Assembly (NCBI RefSeq): GCF_036663835.1
Contig: NZ_JAXOJT010000002.1
Location: forward strand, 620,001 to 684,000
Length of the DNA: 64,000 bases
Direction: 5' to 3'
Origin: Sphingomonas sp. LT1P40
GTDB lineage: Bacteria; Pseudomonadota; Alphaproteobacteria; Sphingomonadales; Sphingomonadaceae
Shown piece after piece: positions 45,484-54,892 of this stretch. The first letter of the stretch is position 1, and every line of letters starts with the position of its first letter. The translations under genes were made by a program, and so were the position numbers. The notes beneath the pieces are model-generated. The model did not search any database. It worked only from the letters and a program-made list of their open reading frames with translations, and was not told the DNA's origin.

Positions 45484-48018
45484 TTACTTCTTCGCCGCCG
45501 CCTTTTTGGGCGCGGCCTTCTTCGCCGCCGGTTTCTTGGCAGGTGCCTTGCGGCCCTTTTTCTTGACCGGCCCCGCCGCCGCCTTGGCGTCGATCAGTTG
45601 CACTGCCTCGTCCAGCGTGAGCGCTGCCTGATCCACCGTCTTGGGCAGAGTCGCGTTGGTCGTACCGTCGGTGAGATAGGGGCCATAGCGGCCCTCCATC
45701 AGCTTGATCTCAGCGCCCGACACCGGATGCGGCCCCATTACCTTGAGCGGCGCCTGCGCCCCGCGCTGCGGACGTCCGCCGCCCGCCGCAGCTTCGGCCA
45801 GCTTGACCACCGCGGCGTTCATGCCCGTCTCGAACACATCCGCCGTCGAGGTCAGCCGCGCATATTTACCGTCATGCGCCAGATACGGGCCATAGCGCCC
45901 GATCGACGCCGTGATCGGATTGCCGCTTTCCGGATGCGTGCCGATCGTGCGCGGCAGATTGAGCAGCTTGACCGCCCACTCCATGTCCAGCTCGGGAATG
46001 TCCTTCGGGATCGACGCGCGCGCCGCTTCCTTGCCTTCGCCGCGCTGGATATATGGCCCGAACCGCCCGGAACGACGGCTGATATCCTCGCCGGTCTCCG
46101 GATCCTGCCCCAGCACTTCCGGCCCGGTGTCGCCCCCATCCGCACCGCCCGGCTGGCCGAAACGTCGCGTGAACTTGCACTCGGGATAGTTGGAGCACGC
46201 GACGAACGCGCCGAACTTGCCGCCACGCAGCGCCAGTTGGCCCTCACCGCATGAAGGGCACAGCCGCGGATCGCTGCCATCGCCCTTGTCGGGAAATAGA
46301 TAAGGCGCGAGGAACAGGTCGAGCGCAGCGGTAATCTCGCTCGGCTTCTGCTCCATCACTTCGGCGGTGCGCGGGCTGAAATCCTTCCAGAACGCCTCCA
46401 GCACGCTTTGCCACGCGGCGCGACCGCCGGACACGTCGTCCAGCTCGTCCTCAAGCCCGGCGGTGAAGTCGTAATTCACGTATTTCTCGAAAAAGCGTTC
46501 AAGGAACGCCGTCAGCAGCCGTCCGGTTTCCTCAGCGAAGAAGCGATTCTTCTCGACGCGGACATAGTTGCGGTCCTTCAGCACCTGAATGATCGAGGCA
46601 TAGGTCGAGGGGCGCCCGATCCCCAGTTCCTCGAGCCGCTTGACCAGCGACGCTTCCGAAAAGCGCGGCGGCGGCTGCGTGAAATGCTGTTCGGAATCGA
46701 CGCCCTTCTTGGCTGGCGTGTCTCCGTTGCGGATCACCGGGAGGCGGCGCGAATCCTCGTCGCCCTCATCGTCGCGGCCTTCTTCGTACAGCGCGAGATA
46801 GCCGGGGAAGAGAACCACCTGCCCGGTCGCACGCAACGCGTCCTGACCGGTCGGCTCTTCCAGCTCGACCGTCGTGCGCTCCATTCGCGCGCTCGCCATC
46901 TGGCTCGCCAGCGCACGCTTCCAGATCAGGTCGTAGAGGCGGGCGTGGTCACCCGATCCGGCCTTGTCCTTGGTGAAATCGGTCGGGCGGATCGCCTCAT
47001 GCGCTTCCTGCGCATTCTTCGCCTTGGTCTGATACTGGCGCGGCTTGTCCGGGATGTAGCTCGGCTGATAGCGTTTCACGATCGCCTTGCGCGCTTCGTC
47101 GATGGCGCTGTGATCCATCTGGACGCCATCGGTCCGCATGTAGGTGATCGCGCCATCTTCGTAGAGCGCCTGTGCGACGCGCATCGTATGGCTGGCGGAG
47201 AAGCCGAGTTTCCGCGCCGCCTCCTGCTGCAGCGTCGACGTCGTGAACGGGGGCGGCGGGTTGCGCGTCGCGGGCTTGGTCTCGACCGACGCAACGGTGA
47301 ACCGCCCCTGCTCGACCGCCGCCTTGGCGCGGGCCGCCGTGCCGGCATCGCCGATCGTCAGCCGTTCGATCTTCCTGCCTTCGAACCGCGCCAGTCGCGC
47401 GTCGAACGCCGTGCCGTCATGCTCCAGATGGGCAACGACCGACCAATATTCCTGCGGAATGAACACTTCGATCTCGCGCTCGCGTTGCACGATCAGCCGC
47501 AAAGCAACCGATTGCACGCGCCCCGCCGACTTCGCCCCCGGCAGCTTGCGCCACAGCACCGGCGACAGCGTGAAGCCCACCAGATAATCCAGCGCCCGCC
47601 GCGCCCGATACGCGTCGATCAGGTCGGTATCCAGCTGGCGCGGATTGGCCATCGCCTCCAGCACCGCCGCCTTGGTGATCGCGTTGAAGGTCACGCGCTC
47701 GACCTCTTTGGGCAGCGCCTTTTTCTTCGCCAGCACTTCCTGCACATGCCAGCTGATCGCCTCGCCCTCACGATCCGGATCGGTGGCGAGGATCAGACGG
47801 TCAGCGGTTTTCGCCAGATCGGTGATCGCTTTTAGCTGCTTTGCCTTGTCGGCATAGGGCTCCCACTCCATCGCGAAACCGTCATCGGGATTTACCGATC
47901 CGTCTTTGGGCGGCAGATCGCGGACATGGCCGTATGAGGCGAGGACGCGATAGGCCTTGCCCAGATATTTCTCGATGGTTTTCGCCTTGGCGGGCGATTC
48001 GACGATGACAAGCTGCAT
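45484..48018 (-). CDS. topA: DNA topoisomerase I
   Basis: Type IA topoisomerase relaxing negative supercoils. 844 residues: Toprim domain (MQLVIVESPAKAKTIEKYLG; DPDREGEAISWH), active-site Tyr in AITYMRTDG (about 305), central gate domain, then one C4 zinc ribbon (CPSCGEGQ ... CSNYPEC) and C-terminal Topo repeats (GRYGPYL motifs). It ends in a Lys/Ala tail (APAKKPAAKKAAPKKAAAKK), typical of high-GC alphaproteobacteria and likely DNA-binding. Confidence 0.97.
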   Translation of the reverse strand: MQLVIVESPAKAKTIEKYLGKAYRVLASYGHVRDLPPKDGSVNPDDGFAMEWEPYADKAKQLKAITDLAKTADRLILATDPDREGEAISWHVQEVLAKKKALPKEVERVTFNAITKAAVLEAMANPRQLDTDLIDAYRARRALDYLVGFTLSPVLWRKLPGAKSAGRVQSVALRLIVQREREIEVFIPQEYWSVVAHLEHDGTAFDARLARFEGRKIERLTIGDAGTAARAKAAVEQGRFTVASVETKPATRNPPPPFTTSTLQQEAARKLGFSASHTMRVAQALYEDGAITYMRTDGVQMDHSAIDEARKAIVKRYQPSYIPDKPRQYQTKAKNAQEAHEAIRPTDFTKDKAGSGDHARLYDLIWKRALASQMASARMERTTVELEEPTGQDALRATGQVVLFPGYLALYEEGRDDEGDEDSRRLPVIRNGDTPAKKGVDSEQHFTQPPPRFSEASLVKRLEELGIGRPSTYASIIQVLKDRNYVRVEKNRFFAEETGRLLTAFLERFFEKYVNYDFTAGLEDELDDVSGGRAAWQSVLEAFWKDFSPRTAEVMEQKPSEITAALDLFLAPYLFPDKGDGSDPRLCPSCGEGQLALRGGKFGAFVACSNYPECKFTRRFGQPGGADGGDTGPEVLGQDPETGEDISRRSGRFGPYIQRGEGKEAARASIPKDIPELDMEWAVKLLNLPRTIGTHPESGNPITASIGRYGPYLAHDGKYARLTSTADVFETGMNAAVVKLAEAAAGGGRPQRGAQAPLKVMGPHPVSGAEIKLMEGRYGPYLTDGTTNATLPKTVDQAALTLDEAVQLIDAKAAAGPVKKKGRKAPAKKPAAKKAAPKKAAAKK

Positions 48019-48115
48019 GGGGTTTCGGCGGTCCTTACGTGTACGCGCGAGGATGGATAGTGGCGAAGGGCGGCGTCAAGGGGGGCATAGAGCTTGTTAA
48101 CCCACGTGCCGCTAG

Positions 48116-48130
48116 GGGCACACAGTGCCC
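48116..48130. promoter_or_regulatory. Perfect palindrome in the topA-hemerythrin divergent promoter region
   Basis: GGGCAC and GTGCCC flank a 3-base centre in the 140-base gap between two divergent genes. Size and place suit an operator for a dimeric regulator. No match to a known regulator that I recognise. Confidence 0.3.
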
Positions 48131-48158
48131 TCGAGTTCCCGCTTATGATCTTGCCGCA

Positions 48159-48605
48159 ATGATCTCGATCGAACGACTGATCCTGGAACACAGGACCATC
48201 GCAACGCTGGCCGATGCGTTGTCGCGTGCCGCTCCGGTTGCGGATGCCGCGTCGTTGCGCGGCATGCTCGTCGATCTCGATACACAGCTCGCGGCACATC
48301 TCCGCACCGAGGATCTCGAAGTCTATCCGATGTTGCTTGCCGCCGGTGACGCCAGCCAGCAGATCGCTGCCGCCAGCGCGATGGCCGATTTCGACACGCT
48401 CGCCGCCGACTGGCGCAACTATGTCGATCACTGGAGCGAAGCGGCGATCGCCGACGATCCGACCGGTTTCATCGAAGACAGCGCCATCATCCTGTCGGCA
48501 CTGTCGGCGCGGGTGCGGATTGAGAATGAGGTTCTTTATCCACTCGCGCTGCGTGGCGGTACGATCACGTTGCGCGAAGCGTCGGCCAAACTCAACGCAG
48601 GCTGA
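48159..48605 (+). CDS. Hemerythrin HHE domain protein
   Basis: 148 residues with the four-helix HHE layout: first His in LILEHRTIATL, the second in AAHLRTEDLEVYPML (HxxxE), third in YVDHWSEA and the last Glu-rich segment RIENEVLYPLAL. Would bind a di-iron centre and O2 or NO. ATG 48159 has only a weak ribosome binding site. Its last 14 bases overlap the 3' end of the convergent dprA. Confidence 0.82.
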   Translation: MISIERLILEHRTIATLADALSRAAPVADAASLRGMLVDLDTQLAAHLRTEDLEVYPMLLAAGDASQQIAAASAMADFDTLAADWRNYVDHWSEAAIADDPTGFIEDSAIILSALSARVRIENEVLYPLALRGGTITLREASAKLNAG

Positions 48606-49674
48606 CCCGGCCGCCGGCATGGCGTTCCAGCCGCCCGCCCAGCTCGAGTTCGAGCAGCACCATCTGCACCAAAGCGGGCGGCAGGCCCGACTGGCGCACC
48701 AGTTCGTCCACCGCGACCGGTACCGGACCCAGCAACCCCTCCAGATCGCGCCGTTCGCCCGCACTGGCGTCGATCGCGGGGCCACCCTCGAACGCGCTGA
48801 TCGGTGAGCGCACGGCGCGGGCGTCGATCGGGCGGATCATTTCCAGGATGTCGTCGACGCTCTGCACCAACGTGGCGCCTTCTCGGATCAGCAGATTGCA
48901 ACCCTGCGCACGCGGATCGAGGGGCGATCCCGGCACCGCCATCACCTCACGCCCCGCCTCCCCCGCAATCCGCGCGGTGATGAGAGAGCCGGAGCGCGGG
49001 GCCGCCTCGACCACCACCGTCCCCTGCGCCAGCCCCGCAATGATTCGGTTGCGTGAGGGGAAGTGGCGCGCGAGCGGTTCGGTGCCGGGCGGCTGTTCGG
49101 CGATCAGCAGGCCTTCATTGGCGACGCGCTCCTGCAAATCGCGATTCTCGGGCGGGAACGCGATGTCGATGCCGCTGGCGATGACGCCCACAGTGCCGCC
49201 ACCGATGGAACCGATATGCGCCGCCGTGTCGATGCCCCGCGCCAGCCCCGACACCAATGTCGCCCCTGCCTCCGCCAGCCCCTGCGCCAGTTGCCGCGCA
49301 AAGCGGCACGCGGCGGCCGAGGCGTTGCGCGCGCCGACCATCGCCACGCACGGTCGCCGGACCAGCGCGACATCGCCGCGTATCAGCATCGCGGCGGGGG
49401 CGTTCTCCAGTTCGGCAAGCAGTTCCGGATAATCGGAATCGCCCAGGAACAGATAGCGCGCGCCCAGTTTCGCCGCCGTCGCCATCTCCCGCTTCACCGC
49501 GCCGCTGTCGGCAATCACCGGCATATGCCCGCCGCCGCGTATCGCCAGTGCGGGCAACGCTTCCAACGCCGCCTCCGCGCTGCCGAACCGCGTCATCAAC
49601 TGGCGATAAGTGACGGGGCCGATGCGTGGGCTGCGGATCAGGCGGAGTCGGGCGACGTCGGCGTCGTCAGCCAT
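48592..49674 (-). CDS. dprA: DNA-processing protein DprA
   Basis: Loads RecA onto incoming single-stranded DNA in natural transformation; widely conserved even in non-competent species. 360 residues: N-terminal helical region, the Rossmann-like DprA core (CVAMVGARNASAAA; LVSGLARGIDTAAHIGSI; GGGTVGVIASGIDIAFPPENRDL; PSRNRIIAGLAQGTVVVEAAPRSGSLITARIA) and a C-terminal winged helix (LVRQSGLPPALVQMVLLELE). Start overlaps the end of plsY by 8 bases. Confidence 0.95.
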   Translation of the reverse strand: MADDADVARLRLIRSPRIGPVTYRQLMTRFGSAEAALEALPALAIRGGGHMPVIADSGAVKREMATAAKLGARYLFLGDSDYPELLAELENAPAAMLIRGDVALVRRPCVAMVGARNASAAACRFARQLAQGLAEAGATLVSGLARGIDTAAHIGSIGGGTVGVIASGIDIAFPPENRDLQERVANEGLLIAEQPPGTEPLARHFPSRNRIIAGLAQGTVVVEAAPRSGSLITARIAGEAGREVMAVPGSPLDPRAQGCNLLIREGATLVQSVDDILEMIRPIDARAVRSPISAFEGGPAIDASAGERRDLEGLLGPVPVAVDELVRQSGLPPALVQMVLLELELGGRLERHAGGRVSLR

Positions 49675-50272
49675 CCTTGCGGCCGATGCGCGGCTCCATT
49701 CCGGCCATCAGCCGCTCGACATTGGCACGGTGCTTCCACAGCACGACCAAAGCGAGCGCGATCAGTAGCGGAACAAGGTCGAATCGCGCAAAGGCCGCGG
49801 CGCTGACCGGCGCGCTGATTGCCGCCGCCATGCCAGCAACCGACGAGATGCGCAGCCCGCCCAGCAACGCAAGCCAGACGGCGGCGAAGATGAGGCCGGA
49901 CGGCCAGTGCAGCGCGAGTATGATGCCCATCAGCGTCGCCACGCCCTTGCCGCCGTTGAACTTCAGCCACACCGGATAGCAATGGCCGAAAAACGCGCCC
50001 GCCGCCGCGATCGGGCCGTTGCCGGGCCACAAGCCTTCGGCGATCAGTACGGCGGCGGCACCCTTGGCCATGTCGAGCAGCAGTGTCGCCGCCGCCAGCC
50101 CCTTGCGCCCGGTGCGCAGCACGTTGGTCGCGCCGATATTGCCCGACCCGATCGTGCGCAGATCGCCCGCGCCGCCCAGGCGTGTCAGCAGCACGCCGAA
50201 CGGGATCGAGCCGAGCAGATAGCCCAGCAGCAGCGCCAGCGTCGGCGTTACCCAGAGGATTTCGGTGGTCAT
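49667..50272 (-). CDS. plsY: Glycerol-3-phosphate acyltransferase PlsY
   Basis: Integral membrane enzyme using acyl-phosphate to acylate glycerol 3-phosphate, the first step of phospholipid synthesis. 201 residues with about five helices. The three cytosolic motifs are visible: GSIPFGVLLTR, GSGNIGATNVLRT and LKFNGGKGVATLMG. ATG 50272 has GGGGAAT upstream. It is followed by dprA with an 8-base overlap. Its start codon faces the murI start at a CATG. Confidence 0.94.
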   Translation of the reverse strand: MTTEILWVTPTLALLLGYLLGSIPFGVLLTRLGGAGDLRTIGSGNIGATNVLRTGRKGLAAATLLLDMAKGAAAVLIAEGLWPGNGPIAAAGAFFGHCYPVWLKFNGGKGVATLMGIILALHWPSGLIFAAVWLALLGGLRISSVAGMAAAISAPVSAAAFARFDLVPLLIALALVVLWKHRANVERLMAGMEPRIGRKDG

Positions 50273-51137
50273 GATTCCCCTAACTTGCGCCAACGCTAAG
50301 TCCTTCGGTAAGCGGGCGCAACAATCTCCATCAGGCGAATTCACGATCACCGACTCCCGGCCTCTGCTATTCTTCGATTCGGGCGTGGGTGGGCTGTCGG
50401 TGCTGGCCCCCACGCGCGCGCTGCTGCCGCATGCGCCGCTGGTCTATGCCGCCGACAGCGCGGGATTTCCCTATGGTATTCGCAGCGAGGGGGAGATCGC
50501 GGCGCGCGTCCCCGCTTTGCTCGGGCGGCTGGCGGAGCGCTATCGGCCCCGGCTGATCGTCATCGCGTGCAACACCGCGTCGACCATCGCGCTAACGCAT
50601 GTCCGCGCCGCGCTCGACATTCCCATTGTCGGCACGGTCCCGGCGATCAAGCCCGCCGCCCTGCTCTCCCGCACCCGCGTCATCGGCGTGCTCGGCACAG
50701 ATGCCACCGTGCGCCAGCCTTATGTCGCCAATCTCGCCGCCGAGTTCGCCGGCGATTGCACGGTGATTCGGCACGGCAGCGCCGATCTGGTGCAACTGGC
50801 GGAGGCAAAATTGCGCGGCGAATCGTCCGATCCTGCACAGTTCAGGGCGGTGCTCGACGGGCTGTTTGGCCAGCCGGGCGGCGACCGCATCGACGTGATC
50901 GTCAACGCCTGCACACACTTTCCGCTGGTGGTCGATGAACTTGCCGCTGCCGCGCCGCATCCGGTGCGCTTCGTCGATGGCGGCCCCGGCATTGCCCGCC
51001 GCGTCGTGCATCTGACGGCAGGGCAGGACTGGCCCGAAGCGCCATCACTCGGCATGGCCGTGTTCACCGGTCAGGCCAACAAGTCGCTCATTCCGGCGCT
51101 CGCCACCTACGGTCTTACCAAGCTGGAAACATTGTGA
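50271..51137 (+). CDS. murI: Glutamate racemase
   Basis: Interconverts L- and D-glutamate for peptidoglycan. The two catalytic cysteines are in IACNTAST and NACTHFPL, with the N-terminal FFDSGVGGLSVL and the GTDATVRQPYV loop. 288 residues from ATG 50271, but homologues normally begin just before LLFFDSG, about 30 residues later, and no ATG, GTG or TTG lies there in frame; the first 28 residues look nonhomologous. The start is therefore uncertain. It overlaps the next gene by GTGA. Confidence 0.9.
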   Translation: MIPLTCANAKSFGKRAQQSPSGEFTITDSRPLLFFDSGVGGLSVLAPTRALLPHAPLVYAADSAGFPYGIRSEGEIAARVPALLGRLAERYRPRLIVIACNTASTIALTHVRAALDIPIVGTVPAIKPAALLSRTRVIGVLGTDATVRQPYVANLAAEFAGDCTVIRHGSADLVQLAEAKLRGESSDPAQFRAVLDGLFGQPGGDRIDVIVNACTHFPLVVDELAAAAPHPVRFVDGGPGIARRVVHLTAGQDWPEAPSLGMAVFTGQANKSLIPALATYGLTKLETL

Positions 51138-52804
51138 ACGTTCGGCGCGAACTGCCCTGGGTCGCGTTGATTTGGCTTGCCGCAATGCTGGTCGCATTCC
51201 GCGACCCGGTGTTCAGCGGGTTCGACCTCGGCTTTGGGGACCGCGCCGACGGGATCATCGAGATCAGCCTGCTGGAGCATTGGCGCAACGTGTTTACCGG
51301 CCATGCGGTGTGGAACACGCCCGGATACTTCCATCCGCACACCGGGACGCTGGGCTATAATGACGGCTACTTCCTCTACGGCCTCGTCTATTCCTTCTGG
51401 CGCATCTGGTTCGATCCGTTTCTGTCCGACACGCTGAACGCCGCGACGTTCAAGACGATGGGCTTCATTGCCAGCTGGTGGCTGGTGCGGCGAACGCTCG
51501 GCTGGCAGGCACCGGTCGCGCTGCTGGTCGCTGCGATTTTCACGATCAACAACAGCATGGCGATCCATACGGTGCATGCGCAGCTTCAAAGCGTCGGGTT
51601 GTTGCCGGTGGCGATGATTCTGGCGATCGGCACGGTGCGGGCAGCGGTCGCGGGGGCATCAAGTCGCGCGCGAGGGTTCGGCATCGCGTTGGCGCTGCTA
51701 ATGGCGGCGTGGCTGATCACCGCTTACTATATGGCGTGGTTCACCTTGTGGTTCGGGTGCATTTTTATCCTGTGCTGGTTGATCGGTACCGGCAACTGGC
51801 GACCCCGCGCTGTGCTGACGCTGCTCCGAGCGCATTGGGTCACGCTGGCGCTGTGCGGCAGCGCGTTCGTCGTCGCCGTGATCCCGTTTTTGTCGGTCTA
51901 TCTGCCCAAGGCGGGCGAGTCGGGCGGGCACGGTTACTGGAAGATGCTCGGTTATCTCGTCACGCCGGTCGATCTGGTGAACACCGGGCCGGGCAATCTG
52001 ATCTGGGGCTGGATCAATCGCGGCATTCAGGCGCTGTTCGGTGCGTTCACGCCCGATCCCAAGGCACCGGGTCGGGCTTTCGGCGGCGAGCATGAGTCGG
52101 GGTTCCCACTATTCCTGTTCGTGTTGACGGTGGCGGCAGCATGGCGCGTGTTGAGGCGGCGAATCCCCGCCGATCCGGTGCTGTTCGCCTATGCGCTGGC
52201 GATCGTCGTCAGCTGGGCACTGACATTGCAACTCTGGGTCGCCTCGCCTTGGGGCGCGATCTTCCACCTCGTGCCGGGGGCGAAGGGACTGCGCGTCGTG
52301 TTGCGCTATCAGACCTTCCTCGTCCTGCCTGTCCTGTTGCTGGTCGCGGCGGTGTTTCGGGATCGGTTGACGGCGCTGCTGACCGAGCGCCGCGTACTTG
52401 GCATGGGGGTGGTCGCACTGCTGTTGATCGAACAGCTCAACAGCTTCTCCGCCGCGCAGCTCAGCCGCTCGGCTTGGTGGACGCCGCTGACCGTCATTCC
52501 CGCGCCACCCTCGGAATGCCGCAGCTTTTATGCGGTGCAGACGCGCGTCGGCGAACCGCTGTACCGCAATGCCGAGATGCACGCGAAACACCCGCATAAC
52601 GACGATGCGATGCTGCTCGCGCAAATCTGGCGCGTGCCGACATTGGGCGGCTATTCGACCTTCCAGCCCAAGGACTGGGTGTTCGTCGATCCGCTAAAGC
52701 CCGATTACGACGCCCGCGCCGCGCGCTACATCGCCAGCCACCGGCTGACCGGCGTCTGCCGACTCGACGTGCGTGACGCGCAGCCGTGGTGGCGAATCAG
52801 CTAG
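51134..52804 (+). CDS. Large polytopic membrane protein, GT-C-like
   Basis: 556 residues with ten or more hydrophobic helices and a C-terminal periplasmic part (about 480-556: PSECRSFYAVQTRVG; YSTFQPKDWVFVDP). The N-terminus has a charged loop after helix 1 (FRDPVFSGFDLGFGDRADGI with paired Asp) and WNTPGYFHPHTGTLGYND, the kind of acidic first loop seen in GT-C glycosyltransferases. A lipid-linked sugar donor would be expected, but no substrate can be named. GTG 51134 overlaps the murI stop. Confidence 0.7.
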   Translation: MNVRRELPWVALIWLAAMLVAFRDPVFSGFDLGFGDRADGIIEISLLEHWRNVFTGHAVWNTPGYFHPHTGTLGYNDGYFLYGLVYSFWRIWFDPFLSDTLNAATFKTMGFIASWWLVRRTLGWQAPVALLVAAIFTINNSMAIHTVHAQLQSVGLLPVAMILAIGTVRAAVAGASSRARGFGIALALLMAAWLITAYYMAWFTLWFGCIFILCWLIGTGNWRPRAVLTLLRAHWVTLALCGSAFVVAVIPFLSVYLPKAGESGGHGYWKMLGYLVTPVDLVNTGPGNLIWGWINRGIQALFGAFTPDPKAPGRAFGGEHESGFPLFLFVLTVAAAWRVLRRRIPADPVLFAYALAIVVSWALTLQLWVASPWGAIFHLVPGAKGLRVVLRYQTFLVLPVLLLVAAVFRDRLTALLTERRVLGMGVVALLLIEQLNSFSAAQLSRSAWWTPLTVIPAPPSECRSFYAVQTRVGEPLYRNAEMHAKHPHNDDAMLLAQIWRVPTLGGYSTFQPKDWVFVDPLKPDYDARAARYIASHRLTGVCRLDVRDAQPWWRIS

Positions 52805-52968
52805 GCTGCGCTTACCGTCTGTTGCGGTGCCATGGCGCGGTGACGTTCGGCATAGCGTTCCGCCATCATCAGATGCGCGCGGCGCGCCGTCTGCTCTTGC
52901 GCACGCTCGGCATTCAGCCGCTCTTCGGCTTCGCGCTGTCGAAAATATTCGTAATCATTGCGTTGCAC
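52801..52968 (-). CDS. Small charged helical protein (55 aa)
   Basis: GTG 52968 is preceded by GGGAG about eight bases upstream, and the product is a Glu/Arg-rich helix (QRNDYEYFRQREAEERLNAE, then ERAQEQTARRAHLMM). A longer frame reaches 53184 but has no ribosome binding site and unlike composition. It resembles small conserved sphingomonad proteins of unknown role. Its stop overlaps the 3' end of the large membrane-protein gene; it is divergent from hemA. Confidence 0.6.
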   Translation of the reverse strand: MQRNDYEYFRQREAEERLNAERAQEQTARRAHLMMAERYAERHRAMAPQQTVSAA

Positions 52969-53182
52969 GACCGCTTCTCCCTCGATCCGAGCGGGAGCAC
53001 AAGGGTCTCTCAGCCGCAGGAATGCTTCGAGTCCCGATCCTGCGATGATGCGGTGTAGCAGAAATAACCGACGACGAGTTGATCGAGGATAACCCCCATC
53101 GCGCAAATCATATCGCTCGATCGACATTATCGCGCGGACGGGTGCTGGCGTCGGGGCGACAAACCGGCTATCGGGACGCACC

Positions 53183-54424
53183 ATGACGACCGACGGTTCT
53201 GCACGCGCAGTCGATTATTCGCGCGTTTTCTCGTCCGCGATCGACCGGCTTCACGCCGAAGGGCGATATCGCGTGTTCATCGATATCCTGCGCAACAAGG
53301 GGTCTTATCCCAATGCGCGGTGCTTTGCGGGCCATAACGGGCCAAAGCCGATCACGGTGTGGTGCTCGAACGACTATCTCGCCATGGGCCAGCATCCGGC
53401 GGTGATCGCGGCGATGGAGGAAGCGCTGCACGATGTTGGCGCAGGTTCCGGCGGTACGCGCAACATCGGCGGCAACACGCATTACCATATCAACCTCGAA
53501 AACGAGCTGGCCGACCTGCACGACAAGGAAGCGGCACTGCTGTTCACCAGCGGCTATGTCTCGAACGAGGCGACGCTGTCGACGCTGGCCAAGGTGCTGC
53601 CGGGCTGCATCGTCTATTCCGACGAGCTGAACCACGCATCGATGATCGCGGGCATCCGCAATTCGGGGTGCGAGAAGCGGGTGTTCCGTCACAACGACCT
53701 CGCGCATCTCGAGGAATTGCTGGCGGCGGACGACCCCAGCGTGCCCAAGCTGATCGCGTTCGAGAGCGTCTATTCGATGGACGGCGATGTCGCGCCGATC
53801 CATGCGATCTGCGATCTGGCTGACAAGTATAATGCGCTGACCTATCTCGACGAAGTCCACGCCGTCGGCATGTACGGCGCGCGCGGCGGCGGAATTTCGG
53901 AGCGCGACGCCGCGGCGGCGCGGCTGACGATCATTGAGGGGACGCTGGGCAAGGCGTTCGGCGTGATGGGCGGTTATATCGCGGCCGACCGCACGATCAT
54001 CGACGTGATTCGCAGCTATGCGCCGGGCTTTATCTTTACGACCTCGCTTTCGCCCGTGCTCGTCGCCGGTGCGCTGGCCAGCGTGCGGCATTTGAAGGCG
54101 TCGAGCGTCGAGCGCGACGGGCAACAGGCGGCAGCGGCGACGCTGAAGGTAATGTTTGCCGATGCCGGGTTGCCAGTGATGGATTCGACCACGCACATCG
54201 TCCCGCTGATGGTGGGCGATCCGGTCAAGGCCAAGCGGATCAGCGACATCCTGCTCGCCGAATACGGCGTGTACGTTCAGCCGATCAATTACCCGACCGT
54301 GCCGCGCGGCACCGAACGGCTGCGCTTCACGCCGGGTCCGGCGCATGACGAGGCGATGATGCGCGAACTGACCAAGGCGCTGGCCGAAATCTGGGAACGC
54401 ATGGAGTTGCGCGCCGCCGCCTAA
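53183..54424 (+). CDS. hemA: 5-aminolevulinate synthase
   Basis: PLP enzyme condensing glycine and succinyl-CoA to ALA, the C4 route to heme typical of alphaproteobacteria. 413 residues. Motifs: [79 protein letters not shown], and the PLP Lys in [14 protein letters not shown]. No FNR-like or other operator is obvious in the 214-base upstream gap. Confidence 0.97.
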   Translation: MTTDGSARAVDYSRVFSSAIDRLHAEGRYRVFIDILRNKGSYPNARCFAGHNGPKPITVWCSNDYLAMGQHPAVIAAMEEALHDVGAGSGGTRNIGGNTHYHINLENELADLHDKEAALLFTSGYVSNEATLSTLAKVLPGCIVYSDELNHASMIAGIRNSGCEKRVFRHNDLAHLEELLAADDPSVPKLIAFESVYSMDGDVAPIHAICDLADKYNALTYLDEVHAVGMYGARGGGISERDAAAARLTIIEGTLGKAFGVMGGYIAADRTIIDVIRSYAPGFIFTTSLSPVLVAGALASVRHLKASSVERDGQQAAAATLKVMFADAGLPVMDSTTHIVPLMVGDPVKAKRISDILLAEYGVYVQPINYPTVPRGTERLRFTPGPAHDEAMMRELTKALAEIWERMELRAAA

Positions 54425-54511
54425 GGGTTTGGCGCATCAATGCGACGGGCCGTGGAACCCGTTTCGCTGCCGTTCATTCATGCCTGCTGAACCAACAGGA
54501 GGCGTAACACC

Positions 54512-54781
54512 ATGAAATCCATCCTAAAGGCCGCAATGGCCGGTGCAGGTCTGATCGCGCTGGCGGCGTGCGGCGGCAATGCCGACGACAAGGCAGCGGA
54601 CAATGTCGAGGCAGCGGCGGAGAATCAGGCCGATGCGCTGGAAAACCAGGCCGACATGGCACCGAACGAGACGATGGAAGACGCGCTCGACGACCAGGCG
54701 GACAATGTCGAGGAAGCCGGCGAGGCCAAGGCCGATGCGATCGACGATGCCGACGATGCTCGGCTGGAGAACGTCCGCTAG
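54512..54781 (+). CDS. Small acidic lipoprotein
   Basis: 89 residues: lipoprotein signal with lipobox LAAC at about residues 17-20 and an acidic Asp/Ala/Glu tail with heptad-like repeats (NQADALENQADMAPNE; DNVEEAGEAKADAID), likely helical. AGGAGG lies nine bases before the ATG. Similar small acidic lipoproteins are frequent in sphingomonads. A strong terminator follows 8 bases after the stop. Confidence 0.78.
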   Translation: MKSILKAAMAGAGLIALAACGGNADDKAADNVEAAAENQADALENQADMAPNETMEDALDDQADNVEEAGEAKADAIDDADDARLENVR

Positions 54782-54789
54782 GATTGGCT

Positions 54790-54825
54790 GGGACCGCGCA
54801 CCGTAACTGCGCGGTCCCACTTTCC
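54790..54825 (+). terminator. Intrinsic terminator of the small lipoprotein gene
   Basis: GGGACCGCGCA and TGCGCGGTCCC form a perfect 11-bp stem with a 7-base loop, followed by ACTTTCC. It begins eight bases after the stop codon. Confidence 0.8.
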
Positions 54826-54892
54826 CGGACGGTTGCGTCCGATGACGTTGAAGCGCACCATGGACACCGGTTACCTATCCCGGAGAGTCTCT

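Noticed and set aside
53000..53184. N-terminal extension of the small gene at 52801-52968
   Set aside because: No ribosome binding site at either upstream ATG; composition unlike the helical core.
54454..54474. EcfG promoter before the small acidic lipoprotein gene
   Set aside because: GGAAC is followed by CGTT after only 12 bases; 16-17 are expected.
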